Positions 33,183 through 45,614 of a DNA stretch of 64,000 bases are shown here, piece by piece (position 1 is the stretch's first letter; each line of letters opens with the position of its first letter). The notes below the pieces were generated by a model that worked only from the letters and a program-made list of their open reading frames with translations, was not told the origin of the DNA and made no database searches. Source of the stretch: Blasia pusilla. Its lineage: Eukaryota; Marchantiophyta; Marchantiopsida; Blasiales. The translations under genes and the position numbers were made by a program. The stretch spans positions 19,530,001-19,594,000 of the forward strand of contig CM114274.1 in assembly GCA_050084515.1 (NCBI GenBank), read 5' to 3'.

Positions 33183-33772
33183 GGGAATCCAGGAGCGTGG
33201 AAAGAAGCCTCGTCTCCTAGAAAACCCAACCAGCTAGTCCTTACTAAAGACCATCTGCTATCTCTAGCTATCCCCCTCAAACAATGGATGAAAGAAGATA
33301 ACAACCGGTTTGCTGCATTGGTGCTAGAAAAGATAGAATAATTAATTAGTATTGTCAACAAACCAGTCGCCGAACGGTGCTTCACCCATGAACGTCACTT
33401 GTACTTGGTGATGACCCAGTACTTTTGTTTATGGCAGGAAGGTTAAGAGCACATGCACACTCCTGTAGGCTTAGGAATTAGAAAGATTTAATTTCCCTTC
33501 GTGGACCCCTATCTTGTTGCGACTGTGGGTGCGGAAGTAAGCTCCCGAATCCCAGAAGGGACTCATGGAAGTTTCCCGGCCCTCTTCGCGAGATCAGCGA
33601 GCTGATCGACACAGTAAGCAACAAGAAGATCACCCGTCTTGGAGACTCCCTGGGGTGTCTCCCAGTCTTCATCTTCGCACGAAGCCCAAGAGCAAGAAGA
33701 GGGACAGGAATACACTCCCCACCACGTCTCCTGCCAGTTTGCAGTCAGACCAAGAGTCAACCTGGAACCCCT
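33183..33772 (+). other. Sequence between E2 and the Tat-like gag
   Basis: A short open segment (to 33,341, KQWMKEDNNRFAALVLEKIE-stop) is followed by probable retrotransposon leader. I see no clear LTR end or primer-binding site. The 5' LTR of the following element is probably missing or cut by the E2 junction. Confidence 0.4.
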
Positions 33773-35299
33773 TTGGGAACTCGGGGGGCGAGGAGCCGAC
33801 CAAATCAACTAGACCCCGAACCGATGCTTCCTCCCTCCCGAGCATCAAACCCGGGACCCAACAGCAAACCATTCCCAATGGCCAACACTAGGAAGACGCT
33901 GCTAAGATACCCCACGTTCCCAGGGGGACGGGGAGATGATGTTGACAAATTTGTGCTTGAAGTTACCCATGTAGCCAAGGCTAATGGGGAAGGCTCAGAG
34001 GAGGATTTGTTGCCAGTCTTTCCAGGCCTGCTCAAGAAGCGAGCAAGCCAATGGTACGAGGGTCTCGGAGCGGACGTCACGGAAACCTGGAAAAGGGTAC
34101 TGGAGGCCTTTCTTCATGAGTTCCGTGACCAGGAGTTTGAGGACAGGATTCTTACAAAGCTTCGCGACCTGAAACATAAAAAGAAGGAAACTCTCAGGGA
34201 ATACACACAAAGGTTTCGAAGCCTGGTGAATAAATTTGAACACACTACTACCTCACAATTGGTAGATTGGTTCGTGTTGGGATTGTCCAAAGAAATGGAC
34301 CGGTACTGCCGGCGAGGCCAACGAGATTCCCTGGAAGCAGTCATAGCCTCCGCAGAGGCGTACGAGGCCTCAGAGAAGTCCCCTAAAACACGAAGACGGT
34401 GTCACCAATGACGAGGTTCTTTGCAAACTAGTGCTTCGTCGGAGGACGAAGCGTCTTCCACAGACACGGAATCCTCTATGGGGGACACTTCGGAGTCCTC
34501 GGACTTTGAAAAAGATTCAAAATCTAAGCGGAAAAGAAAAAGCACGCACCACCACTCTCCCAAGTACCAAAGGAAAACCCGACCAACAAAGCATCTTCCC
34601 CAGCGGTCGGAAAGTCCAGTGAGGGGGACAGCGAGGAAGGCAGGCAAGTCTGCCATGGAAGAGCTAAGTAAAAAAGTGGCGGAATTGAAGGTACATTTGG
34701 CGGCCCAGAAGGATCCCAGAAGACGACCAGGTCTGATGAGGCCCAACATCTAGTGCAGTACCTATAGAACCCAAGGGCATATTGCTTAGGAATGTCATAC
34801 TCAAAGGGATTTACATTGGATCCAAGAAGATCCAACTACAGAAGAAGGGTGGTGTGAACCCGAATAGTGGGAAGGGTGTTATGCAATCCAAGCTGTGCCA
34901 CCACCTAATCCCGGATGAAGTTGGATCACCCGATATGTGCCTCCAGATTACAGGGAACAGAGACCCCTAAGATAGATTATGGGCGCGGCGGCCTTCACGC
35001 CACCCATAAAAAGGAATTGTTGTTATAATTGTGAAGCAGCTGACCATTGGGCTAATAATTGCCCAAATCCAAAGTGGTCAGTAGGACTCAATCCCTTGTG
35101 TGGAAATTGCAAGAAGGGTAGGCACACTGCAGTGGAATGCCCGGAGTCTAAGGTCCCACGGTTATTGGTAAAGTATGTCAACACCCCAAGAGCCCAACCC
35201 GAGTCCAAGAATGACGTAAATGTGCAACTCATCCGAGTGGAAGAGTTAGGGTCCCCCAGGCCAAGGCGAGTCACTATCAGGGAGGAGGACTTCGGATAG
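33773..35299 (+). pseudogene. Tat-like gag with two CCHC knuckles
   Basis: The capsid-like region (33,880-34,410) has YPTFPGGRGDDVDKFVLEV, then ASQWYEG and LREYTQRFRSLVNKFE, typical of plant gypsy gag. After a frame break there is a Ser/Asp/Lys-rich linker (34,421-34,753). A third open segment (34,979-35,299) has CYNCEAADHWANNC and CGNCKKGRHTAVEC, two CCHC zinc knuckles that bind RNA. The segments are in different frames. Confidence 0.8.
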
Positions 35300-35699
35300 A
35301 ACGGTGGCCAAAGAATCATCGGACTGGCCCAAGGAGCTCCAAGAAACCGTTCTTGCTGTCACAACGAGGTCCAAGAATCAGACCGCTGGGACCCCCAAGG
35401 CAAGGAAAGGTGCTTCGTCTTCGCGCGAAGCTAAAGACCCCAAGACGAAAAGTGTCAACGCCTTCCGCGCCGGGAAGGCCATCCTTAAAGGTGATGTTGA
35501 CCCGGCCTTCGATTGAAGTCACCCTAAGTACTTCCATCAGGATATCGAGGACCAGGTTCGGGCTCAAGTGCGTCAGGACCAAGGGCTAGAAGGGAGGCAG
35601 ACCACAGAGAAGACGAGAACCGGAACGACTCCGGTAGTGCAAACCATCGCGACGTCACCTCTGGTCTTAGAAGCCTACAACTTACTCAGGGACTTGGCG

Positions 35700-36389
35700 T
35701 CAACCCCGGCCAATATAACCCTGCTAAAATTATTAATGGATAACCCTGTGAACGGCAAAATTTTTGCAGCAGTGGAAGATAAGCCGCAGAAAACCCAAGA
35801 AGTCTGCAAAGAATCTACCAGTAGTGGATCTGTTCAGTATCGAAGTGGAAGATTTGGGAGCACCAGAGGTAGAGGTGAAGATTGAGGGACGCACCATTAA
35901 GAAGGTCCCATTGACTCAGGAAGCTGAATTAAGATTATGACGGAACAGACGGCCCGGGCACTAGGATACACGGAGTACGAGCCCACCGACAAGTATCTGC
36001 GGTTTGCGGATCAGTCCCGGAAGCGGCCCCTCGGACAACTCACTCAGATCCCGACCATGCTCGGCGGGGTGCTATTTCTATTGGACTACTTAGTATTGCA
36101 GCCCCTAACAGCCACTAGCTATCCTTTGCTTATTGGAAGACCCTGGCTGTGCGTTGTGAGAGTGACTACGAAATGGAAAAGGAGACGATTCACGTTCCAG
36201 GCTCCAGACCAGGTCTCAAAGCGGCTCATCAAGCTGTCATGGAAATCACGACCACCCCAAGGAGAAACGCCACCAACCGATGAAGGCTATACGTCACATC
36301 AAGAGCAGACTACAACTACTGAGTCCTCGTCCAATGTGTATTATTTAGAATGTTACGAAATAGACGAGGAGTCGGTACCTAGCAAATAA
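35700..36389 (+). pseudogene. Tat-like protease region
   Basis: After a stop near 35,885, the segment 35,937-36,389 has MTEQTARALGYTEYEP and SYPLLIGRPWL, the last part of a retropepsin-like domain as found in plant gypsy elements. The catalytic D-(T/S)-G is not visible, so the front of the domain is damaged. Confidence 0.6.
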
Positions 36390-36550
36390 AAGTTGACCCG
36401 AGAGGAAGAGAAGTTGGGTAATAGCACATTCCAGTTCATAGAAAATATGGTTCAAGAAAAGGACTACGTACAGGTCTTAATTACAGGTCAGAAGTCTCTA
36501 TGCCTCTCGGCGGATTTGTCTCCAACCGAACTCATTAAGTATAAAAGGTT

Positions 36551-37673
36551 TTGTTTGAGTATTTGGATGTGTTTGCATACTCCATGGATGAAATGATAGG
36601 CATTCCAACACGGTATGGTGAACACCAAATTGACCTAAAAGAAGGTGCGGTCCTGGTACGGATGAGGCAGTATCCCGAAGTACTCGTTGTTAGTCAAGGA
36701 CAAAATCGACCAGCGTCTCGGGGCAGGAATAATTTATCCTGTGTTAAGTAACAAGTGGGTGTCTCCCATTGTGATTGTACCCAAAAAAAAACGGGAAAAA
36801 TCAGAGTGTGCCAGGATTATCGGAAATTGAATTTGGCCACCTTAAAGGACCATCACCCCCTACCTTTCACTGACAGTATTTTGGATAAAGTTTCCAGCCA
36901 CGAGCGTTATACCTTTTTGGATGGATACTCAGGTTATAACCAGGTATCCATACGAGAAAAAGATCGGCCCCTCACAACTTTCACCACGGATTGGGGAACT
37001 TTCGCGTATCGCGTGATGCCCTTTGGGTTATGCAATGCGCCATACCTTCCAACGAATGATGATCTCCATCTTCCAAGAGTATTTGCGGAAGTTTGTTGAA
37101 ATTTTCCTGGACGATTTTTGTATTTTCAGTACATAGGCCGAACACTTGGAAAAATTAGAATTAACCCTTGCTCGTTGTCGCGAAGTGCATTTGTCCCTCC
37201 ATCCAGAAAAATCGTATATTGCCATGAAACAAGGGATTTTGTTGGGGCACAGAGTGTCGGCTCAAGGAATTGAAGTCGACAAGGCCAAGGTGGATATTAT
37301 CGTTGCATTGGAATCACCCACCAATCTCCGAGAATTGAGAGGATTCTTGGGACACGTCGTATATTATCGACGGTTTATTAGAGATTATGCGGTGAAAGCA
37401 AGAGCTCTTACCGCATTACTTAAAAAAACTACCGAATGGGAGTGGACCCCACCCTGCCAAGCGGCATTTGACGCCTCAAAGGGAGCATTGCAAAAGGCTC
37501 CTGTACTTCGGTCCCCCGAATTGACCAAACCCTTCCACGTATATGTGGACACATCCTCGTTTGCCATTGGAGTGGTGCTTAGCCAACTGGATGAAAACAA
37601 ACATGACTTCCCGGTTTACTACGCACGCCAGCAACTATCTTCAGCGGAGCAGAAGTATACAACTACCAAATGA
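36551..37673 (+). pseudogene. Tat-like reverse transcriptase and start of RNase H
   Basis: Reverse transcriptase is spread over three frames: IRVCQDYRKLNLATLKDHHP, FLDGYSGYNQVSI, MPFGLCNAP, then FLDD in a shifted frame near 37,105. GHRVSAQGIEVDKAK and LRGFLGHVVYYRRFI follow. RNase H begins at about 37,530 (VYVDTSSFAIGVVLSQ). Stops near 36,749, 37,097, 37,134 and 37,671. Confidence 0.82.
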
Positions 37674-37679
37674 GAGGCG

Positions 37680-39258
37680 CTAGGCATGGTCTTCTCGGGT
37701 AAAAAGTTCTGACACTATTTATTAGGGTACGAATTTTTCTTCTATGTAGATCACTTCGCGCTCAGACCATTAATGGTAAAGGCGGACGTGTCACGTCGCA
37801 TTGCTCGATGGATCCTATTGCTCCAAGAATTCACATTCAATGTCGTTACCCATGCCGGCAAGGTTCATACCAACGCGGATTTTCTTACTCGGTTAAGGAT
37901 GACGAACGCGGACCTCACACAATCCGTGGATGACACCTTTCCTGATGAAGACCTGTTTCAGATCAAGGAGGACCGGTTGTGCCAATATTTTTATGAAGAT
38001 ATTTTGCATTTTTTAATTACTCTACGACTTCCCGCCCCTATGACCTTGGAGGAACGAGCAGTCTTTTTGCATAAGATAGGACCATATGAGATATGTCAGG
38101 GGATACTATTCAAATTAGGTGCGGATGAAGAGTATCGGCGATGCTTGGAAGTAGAAGAAATCCCCCACATCATTAGAGCCATGCATACGGCTGATTCTGG
38201 TGGACACTACGCTGTAAAAAAAATCCCGTTAAGAAAATCTTGGCCGCATGTTATTGGTGCCCAACTATGTACAAAGATGTAGGTAACTTTATCCTGAGTT
38301 GTGATGCCTGTCAAAGAGCAGGTCGACCAACGGCTACCTCGCGGTGGCCTTTGGTACCCATCATGCCCCTAGCTCCTTTTGAAAAATGGGGTATTGACTT
38401 TGTGGGCCCTATCTCCCCTGCTACTCGCCAAACCCGGCGGAAGTATATCCTTATAGCCACCGACTATTGTACCAAGATGGTCGAGGCGGTGGCCACGCGA
38501 AAAGATGACAGTGAGGCAGTGGCCAAATTTTTATACGAAATGATTATCACTCGGTATGGCTGCCCATTGGAATTAGTAAGTGATCGTGGCACTCACTTCT
38601 TGAACAAGACTATTGAGTCTCTAACTTCCCACTTTCTCATTAAGCATAGGAAAACCACGCCCTACAACCCTAAAGCCAATGGGTTGACGAAAAAATCTAA
38701 CGGCTTGATCTGCCGGATATTGAATCGATTGACGGTAACATATTCCTATGATTGGGACATGAAAATCGCCTCAGCTGTTCGGCATTGTGGGCATACCGAA
38801 CAGCTGAGAAGGTTACTACAAAGTATATCCCGTTCATCCCTTGACACCAATTGAATATGCATCGCCGATTCAATAGGTGGGCCACACAAAGTATACCCCG
38901 TGCATCCCTTGACACCAATTGACTTATGGCGTTCATCCCTTGACATCTATTGAATGGGCTGCCCACTTATCAAGTATTGGAAGGAACGAGAATGGAGGCA
39001 GTCGGCGAAGTTTTCCAAGGAAGGAATGAGACCTTCGTTGCGTTGGAGGAAGCACGCACGTTGGCTTTACCCCAGACAAAACATGTGCAAAACGAACGCA
39101 AGCAACATTACGATCGACATCTCCGGCCACAATCTACAAGCGTTGGAGACCTGGTGCTGTTGTATGATAACTGGCGGCTAAAGTTCCCCGGAAAATTAAA
39201 TTTAAACTGGATGGGACCCTACCGGGTATTGGCCATCTATGATAACGGATCACTATAG
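37680..39258 (+). pseudogene. Tat-like RNase H end and integrase
   Basis: Continues RNase H (YVDHFALRPL, RRIARWILLLQEF, NADFLTR). Integrase has the zinc region HTADSGGHYA and SCDACQRAG, and core WGIDFVGPIS, IATDYCTKMVEA and LVSDRGTHFLN. The expected Glu region reads NPKANGLTKKSNG, so the catalytic Glu seems lost. A short unrelated insert with repeated CATCCCTTGACACC lies at 38,820-38,950 before the C-terminal part (LNLNWMGPYRVL). Confidence 0.8.
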
Positions 39259-39351
39259 TTGGGGACCTTACAGGGCGAATCCCTGCCCACTCGTGTCAAT
39301 GGAATGCATGTTTGGTGGTATTATGAGCCTCAACCCTACCCGGACTGAAAT

Positions 39352-39364
39352 AGGAGGAAGGGGG
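39352..39364 (+). promoter_or_regulatory. Polypurine tract of the Tat-like element
   Basis: AGGAGGAAGGGGG directly before TGAGTGACTG, placed just after the integrase end as expected for plus-strand priming. Confidence 0.55.
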
Positions 39365-39379
39365 TGAGTGACTGCCTTA

Positions 39380-39540
39380 AGCTTCGCAAAAGAGCAAAGT
39401 GCGAGGATACTGGAACTTAGCGAAGCGTGATGTATGGGAGCTTCGCAAAGGAGCGAAGCACGAGAGTTCTTGAGCTTCGCAAAGGAGTGAAGTGCGAGAG
39501 TTATTGAGCTTCGCAAAGGAGCGAAGCGCCAAACTAACGT
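39380..39540. repeat. GCTTCG/CGAAGC tandem inverted repeats
   Basis: About four units of AGCTTCGCAAAGGAGCGAAG with period about 34-37 bp. Each unit is itself a short hairpin. They lie in the start of the presumed 3' LTR, upstream of a TATATAAG at about 39,585. Confidence 0.75.
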
Positions 39541-39591
39541 TGCAGTTCCGGCGCCAACACCAAGAGCCCGCATAACATTGGGACTATATAA

Positions 39592-40023
39592 GTGTCCCTA
39601 CTGAACCAGATGGGTATTTTTATGGACGGAGTCACCACAAAGTTGCGTAGCAGACCAAAGTGGGGCGTTCACCGAGATCAACCTACCAACATGCCTCGTG
39701 AAGACTCCACGCCCATTCTACGAAGTGCGGCCATGCCTATGGTCAAGTTGTCACCAGAGTTGGTCGAAGCGCTCAAAGAGCAATCTTTGGCGACTTTCTT
39801 TCAAGCTAATTGGACCTTGACATCCGGGGAACTCCTCGGGGAGCTTCGCTCTTCAACTGCTGCAGCCAAGTTTCGAAGAAAGGGTCTTCGATATCGAGCT
39901 CAACCACAACAATGGACGCCAGATGATTGGCGAGCCACTTATATGCTCCCGACTGCTCTAGAGTATGAGTCTGATGCCGAGGCCCCGATAAAACATGAAG
40001 ATTTTTGGCACTCGATTGTGTAA
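39592..40023 (+). CDS. Extra ORF 1 downstream of Tat-like pol
   Basis: An open frame of 143 codons on the element's sense strand, just after TATATAAG. No domain recognised. It contains LSPELVEALKEQSLATFFQA and WTPDDWRATYML. It could be an additional ORF as known downstream of pol in Tat/Athila elements, or captured host sequence. The position after the polypurine tract is odd if it belongs to the element. Confidence 0.35.
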   Translation: MSLLNQMGIFMDGVTTKLRSRPKWGVHRDQPTNMPREDSTPILRSAAMPMVKLSPELVEALKEQSLATFFQANWTLTSGELLGELRSSTAAAKFRRKGLRYRAQPQQWTPDDWRATYMLPTALEYESDAEAPIKHEDFWHSIV

Positions 40024-40244
40024 CGTGTGATCGTCTGGGCAGGAATGGTTATAAGGCTACTTCGTTGTCTCCGCCATTGTTTGGATAGTTTTGTAAGCAT
40101 TTTATGACATTATTTTACCCTGCTCGATCTTACTACCTAACAAATAAGCTCGTCAAGAGGTGCTATATCCTTTGGAATCAGCACCTGGACCCCAAAGCAC
40201 TGGGAGTCGACTTCGCTTCCTTTGTCGACGGGCACGTATGAGCA

Positions 40245-41212
40245 ATGTTGGAGGTGCTTCATCCGAGCACTAAGTCATTCTTATCTCCTTTTTTAATCCA
40301 TCTATATATTCATAAGCATGAATTGAAGGCATATGAAGCGCTAGATTGGTCGCAGGTCACTCCCGTCCGCTTGCCAAGAAAGAGCGGAGCGGTCACTAGT
40401 GGGAGCCGCGAAGTCACCCCGCCACGCAAAGCAGCCCCAAAGCAACATCCGCATACTTCAGCTTCAGGGAAAGCCGAGGAGTTCACCGAATTGCTGATAC
40501 CAAAGCGCGGCAGGGTCAATTTCGAAACACCCTCGGAACCAGAACCCGCAACTCAGGAGGACTCCAACGAGACGCCTCGTGCTAGCGATCATCGTCCCAG
40601 AGAGCCAACGACATGGTGTGGTTCCTGAATTTAGCTATCTCGGTCATGAATCAACTTCAACATGTTCTCCACCTGGAAGACACAACGACGGTGGATGAGT
40701 ATTTAAAATCCCTTGATGACCTCCATTGTAGGGCCCAAGCTTCGTCAGAGAACGAAGCACAGCGCAAAGTGGCGGAAGCAAATCTTAACCTGCGGGATCA
40801 AGAACTCAAAGACACGAAAACCACGCTTCGCAGAGTTCAAAGCGACTTGGTCTAGAGTCAGTACGAAGCACGGAACGCACGCCAATGGGAGAGCTTGGCG
40901 ATTAACCTAGAGTGTGGGGCTGATCAGTTAGCTTCGCAGGTCAAGGAAGCTTCGCAATTGATTCGACAATGTCGACACCAAATGCATCGTGTTAAAAACA
41001 AATTCAAGAAAATGGCCACCCAACATGCTGAATCTTCAAAATTGCTTCAAGAACATCAAGAAACGAACAAAGACTTACTGGCGCAGTGGTCGGAGGTTAC
41101 AGGGAGGATCGCTGTCCTGGAGGCAGAACAAAAGCTGCTCAACGAAGTACAGTTAGACCCGCAAGATGTCAAGGAGTTAGTCGACAAAGCAAGCAAGAAT
41201 TTTGAACAATAG
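40245..41212 (+). pseudogene. Extra ORF 2: coiled-coil protein
   Basis: Two overlapping open segments. The first (40,245-40,628) is Pro/Ser/Thr-rich. The second (40,613-41,212, one internal TAG at 40,853) is heptad-like and Gln/Lys/Glu-rich (AQRKVAEANLNLRDQELKDT, then SQVKEASQLIRQCRHQMHRV). It resembles the charged coiled-coil tails of plant retroelement accessory proteins. Function unknown. Confidence 0.4.
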
Positions 41213-42099
41213 ATGAGCAAAGAGATCGACTATATCAACAAACATTGGAAGCGCCAATTCGACAACCATACGAAGTCTCTACCGGAAGTTGCTTTTCATC
41301 AAGTCTCTACCGGAAGTCTTTTTCATCAAACAATGATCCTCTTGGGGATCGAACTTATTAAGTGATTGTAAAATAGAAACTCTTATACATTACATGGATG
41401 CATATTCTCCATGCAACATCTTTACCAATCCTACTCCAACCAAGTTTTGACTTTTGCTTTAAATGAGGGCCCTCTCCATGTCATTGTACTTGTAGGATCG
41501 TTGGAAGATGGGGGTGTTGCTGCACAACTCATTGCAGATCCTTGGACCCTTTAGCGTACCCAAATCATGCATGCTAAATGCAAAACAACTCCTATCACTC
41601 CTGAGGAACTGATGTATATGGCATCAATTTCCTCCTGTTAACTTAGGGCCCATATTTGGCTCACAAGTCTCCATCGTGACTACTTTAGGACTCTCTGGCA
41701 TGGATCTCCGTGATTGTTATGGTGCAACCGAATCTTGATAAACAGAACCCGACTGCTCCCCTATGTCCAACTCAAAACACCCATCTCCTTAATACATAGT
41801 ACTTTAAACCATGCTCGATACTATAGTTGCTATCTCTCGGCATACCTCCAAAACATCCCAAGAAGTCCAAGGATGTCTCTTCTGATCACCCGTGATGTAT
41901 AAATCTTCTCACCTCTCGCCCCATGCCATCACCTGAATCATCTTGATAGGTACGAGGCTCATCAATTCAATAGTTGCAACATGTCGCAACCTCATCCAAA
42001 ACTACTCGACTATTCACGAGATGATAATCCATGCCAACCAATTCAGGTCGATTGCTTGATCCAAGACATGACATTGTGATGGCTCCAACAGTGATGGTA
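41213..42099. other. No recognisable feature
   Basis: A short direct repeat (AAGTCTCTACCGGAAGT, twice at 41,270-41,325) follows the coiled-coil ORF. The rest is AT-richer with only short frames; I see no gene. Confidence 0.5.
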
Positions 42100-42416
42100 T
42101 TGTTTGTGGAAAACTGCTAAAGAAGCATAACTGGTGGAAAACGGTTCTCACACTCACACACCACCATGGAGAAAGAAATTTGCAATGAGAGAATGAGTGG
42201 AGGCTGGTCCCTTTCTCAATTATATAGGGTATGTACAAGCAAACCTAACCCTAACCTTAACCATAGTCTCGAGTTAGACTTATTGTGATTAACTAACCCT
42301 AGTTAAGATAATCGTGCTTGACTGACTAATCAAGATTAAGATTCCCTACTTCGTGTGAGTACCAAATGTAGCAGTTCAGGTACTTCATGAGCTTGATTGT
42401 AACTCAATCTTCAATA
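42100..42416 (-). repeat. Copia 3' LTR (left border approximate)
   Basis: Starts (reverse strand) TATTGAAGATTGAG after the polypurine tract at 42,417-42,427. Contains TATATAATTG-like sequence near 42,220. No second LTR is available to fix the other end. Confidence 0.5.
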
Positions 42417-42429
42417 CTCTCCCTCAAGC

Positions 42430-44655
42430 TCATATCGATATCTCTAACGCCTAAATCATTTCTAAACATCTCAAACTTATCTTTTGACAATGCCTTTGTA
42501 AAGATGTGAGCAATTTGCTGATCTGTACCCATATACACAAGATCAATTTCTCCGGCAAGCACTTTCTCTTTAATTAAACAACATGCTTTGTACACGCATG
42601 AAACACAAGATTATTAGCAAGCTTGATGCTACAACTATTGTCTACATATATTACACTAGATCTTAAGTTACTAACATCAATCTCAACAAGTAATCGATGA
42701 AGCCACACCGCCTCACATGCTATATTGGTTGCTCCTCTGTACTCAACCTCTGTTGAAGATAAAACAACTGTAGGTTGCTTCTTTGAAGCCCAACTTATAG
42801 TTGTGCTTCCCAAAGTAAATGAATAATCAGATGTGGAGTGTCGATCAGACACGCTTCTTGCCCAATCAGCATCTATGAATCCCTATAATTGAAAACTCGG
42901 AGAAGATTCAAATTGAAGCCCGAATTGAACAGAGAATTTCACATACCTCAGAATCCTCCTCACAACATCAAGGTGAGGTTTTCAAGGTGCTTGCATAATT
43001 GGCTCACTAGGCCAACAATATAGCTCAAATCTGACCTGGTTATAGTTAGATAGATCAAACTTCCAACCATACGCATGTACATATAAGAATCTGCAAGAAA
43101 TTCTCCTTCATCCACTCTTACCTTCACACTCTGGTCCAACGGTGTAGAGATTGGCTTACAAGCCGTCAAACCATATTTTGAAAGCATATGAAGAGCATAT
43201 TTTTGTTGTAGTAACCACATGCTCTCTCCAACCTTGATAAACTCAATACCAAGGAAATACTTAAGTTTTCCCAAGTCCTTCATATCAAATTCTGCTTGTA
43301 ACTTCAACTTGACTTATTGTACCATTTCTTGAGTACTCCCAATAATCAGATAATCGTCAACATACAACACAATGAGAACCGTATGATGTTTTCCTCTCAA
43401 GATATAGAACGAGGAGTCAGAATCACATACCCTAAAATCCAACTCTTGTAGGACGTATGTAATCTTGCCATACCAAGCTCTTAGAGCTTGTTTGACCCCG
43501 TATAGAGCTTTTTTCAACCTGCACACGCGAAATCGAAACTTGGAATGCTCGTATCCAGGTGGTTGAGTCAAGTATACCTCCTCGTATAGATCTCCATTCA
43601 AGAAGGCATTCTTGATGTCCATGTGATATAATCTCCACTTCTTACTTACTCTAACTGCATCCACTATTCTCGTAGTTGCCATCTTTGCAACAAGACTAAA
43701 TGTTTCCTCATAATCGATGCCATATTGTTGTGCATAGCCCTTAGCCACCAATCTCGCTTTGTATCTATTAATTGTACCATCTTGATTGCCCTTGATTTTG
43801 TAAGCCCATTTGCAACCAATAGCTTCCTTACCGGAAGGTATATCAACCAGCTTCCATGTTTGTTGATTTCTTACTGCAACAAGCTCTTCCTCCATAACTT
43901 CAATCCATTCGACTTTACTGGCAGCTTCTTCAAAATAACTCGGCTCTTGTTCTTGAAGTGTACTCATCATATATGCATGATGTGTCACAAGAAAACCTTC
44001 ATTTATGAATCTATGAACTGGATCTGTAACTCTACTTGATCCACGAAGTTGTTGTTCAGTAGTAGATGCCTTTGACATCTGACTCAAGCTCGGACTAGTG
44101 TCAACAAACTGAATACGTACTCTTCCCATCCATGGACTCATAGATTTAACTGAAGAATCTAGGACCTCCCCTAATCCTACACTAGTACTCAGGGAATTTG
44201 AAGGCAACGTCTGTTGATTTGCAGTCATATTCACCTCCTCAACAGACGAGTTTAGAGATGGAATAGGCTCAGATGGAGCATACCATGACTTTAGCTTATC
44301 CAAGACAACATCACGACTAATAATAAGCTACCTAGAGGATGGAATGTAGCACTTATACTCCTTAGTTCCATCAACGTAGTTAATGAATCTACATCTTTCA
44401 GATTTGGGGTCTAATTTCTGACGTCTTTCAGAAGGAACATGAGCATAAAAAATACAACCAAATACTTTCAGGAAGGAAAAATCAGATTTACTTCCTGTGA
44501 AGACTTCGAATGGAGTCTTATCATGAACTCATGCTATTGGAGTTTGGTTGATTAAGAAAATTGCACACACTACAGTCTCTATCCAATATACCTTAGGCAT
44601 GTTCTTCTCATTCAGCATACCTCGTGCCGCTTCAGCAATATATCAAATCTTCTTC
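42430..44655 (-). pseudogene. Copia pol: integrase end, reverse transcriptase, RNase H
   Basis: The integrase C-terminal part carries GMLNEKNMPKVYW and a GCIFYAHVPSERR-like segment at 44.3-44.66 kb. Reverse transcriptase follows in one long frame (44,303-43,314): WKLVDIPSGKEAIGCKWAYK, MDIKNAFLNGDL, ALYGVKQALRAWY and the catalytic VLYVDDYLI. A frame break leads to YFLGIEF and LDQSVKV (43,307-42,960). RNase H is at 42,852-42,574 (SWASKKQPTVVLSSTEVEY). Typical of plant copia elements. Confidence 0.85.
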
Positions 44656-44662
44656 TCAACCA

Positions 44663-45612
44663 CTTCGCGCTTTGGAGAAGCTTTGGAAAGGTCTCTTGGA
44701 AAAGTCCAAGAGACGAAACGCGGAATAGAGTTGTATGGGTCATGCGTTAGTGGTTATGACCACAAAACCTAGACCAAACGCGAGCCAAGACTTGAGATGA
44801 GTTGAGTCTTGGAAGGTTGGTTGCCAAAGAGGTGAGAACCAGTTTTGGAACACGACCAGCGTTTGGGGAATTTGTCTATGTTTTGGACCATAAGGTTTAT
44901 CCCTAAGATGCATTTGAGACAAATAAGGGCACATTGGAAAGCTTATCTTGAGACGCTTCCAACATACTAAAGATCTTAGCAAATGCATAAGTAGAGATAG
45001 AGATATTGGCCAAAAACAACGGTGAGAGCAATCGGGTTGAGGCCCGATTGGAGAGGCCCGATTGTCTTTCCCTCAATGTAGGGAACCCCGAAGATCCCCA
45101 GAAGTACTAGAAAGGGAAGAGTTTCTCCAAGATGTCTTGGAACACGAATCCTCACTTTGAGCAGCAAACAGCGTCTCAGAGGCACGGGATGGAACAAGAG
45201 TTTGGCATTGGAACTCGAAACCCAAACCTGATCCAAGGGAGTGGACTTTGTACGCCACACTTGGATTCCAACCCGAGATTCACTTTGTGCCATTCTCGGT
45301 TAGGGACTAGTTGGATGTCCATCAGAAAATTAGAATCGCGAGGCACAAAATGCCGTTTGAGGTTCCTGAACCGACCAGAAAGTTTGTCCCAAGTCTTTCG
45401 AGACTTGCCCGTGTTATAAACCGCAAAACATGGAAGGTTAAGCTTGATGAGAGACCGAGACGAGAACTCAAAAAGTTAGCCGGGTGATTGATCCAAGACC
45501 CGACTAACCAGAGTCCATGTTAGGATGCAGATCAGGGTTGAGAGCGTGATCTATCGAACGCACGCTTCCGCAACAACAAGATTAACGTTCAAGGAGAGAA
45601 GGCACACAACAC
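44663..45612 (+). repeat. Chromovirus 2 5' LTR (5' end missing)
   Basis: About 950 bp related to the 1000-bp LTR at 13,714-14,713, from the ACGAAACGCGGAA region onward. It ends in CAACA just before the primer-binding site. The first part of the LTR is missing at the copia junction. Confidence 0.78.
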
Positions 45613-45614
45613 GT

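Larger units (their letters stand above)
33183..41212 (+). mobile_element. Tat/Athila-like Ty3/gypsy element (degenerate)
   Basis: Gag, two zinc knuckles, protease-like region, reverse transcriptase, RNase H and integrase follow in order on the forward strand without a chromodomain. Reverse transcriptase wording such as FLDGYSGYNQVSI, MPFGLCNAP and GIEVDKAKV is typical of the Tat/Athila side of plant gypsy elements. A polypurine tract at 39,352-39,364 is followed by a TGAGTG LTR-like start. Further ORFs follow to 41,212. Many stops and frameshifts are present. Outer borders are uncertain. Confidence 0.75.
42100..44655 (-). mobile_element. 5'-truncated Ty1/copia element
   Basis: On the reverse strand: end of integrase, reverse transcriptase, RNase H, polypurine tract (GAGGGAGAG) and LTR start TATTGAAGATTGAG at 42,416. 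The gag and most of the integrase are missing because the element ends at about 44,655 against the LTR of the second chromovirus. The left LTR border is not certain. Confidence 0.82.
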
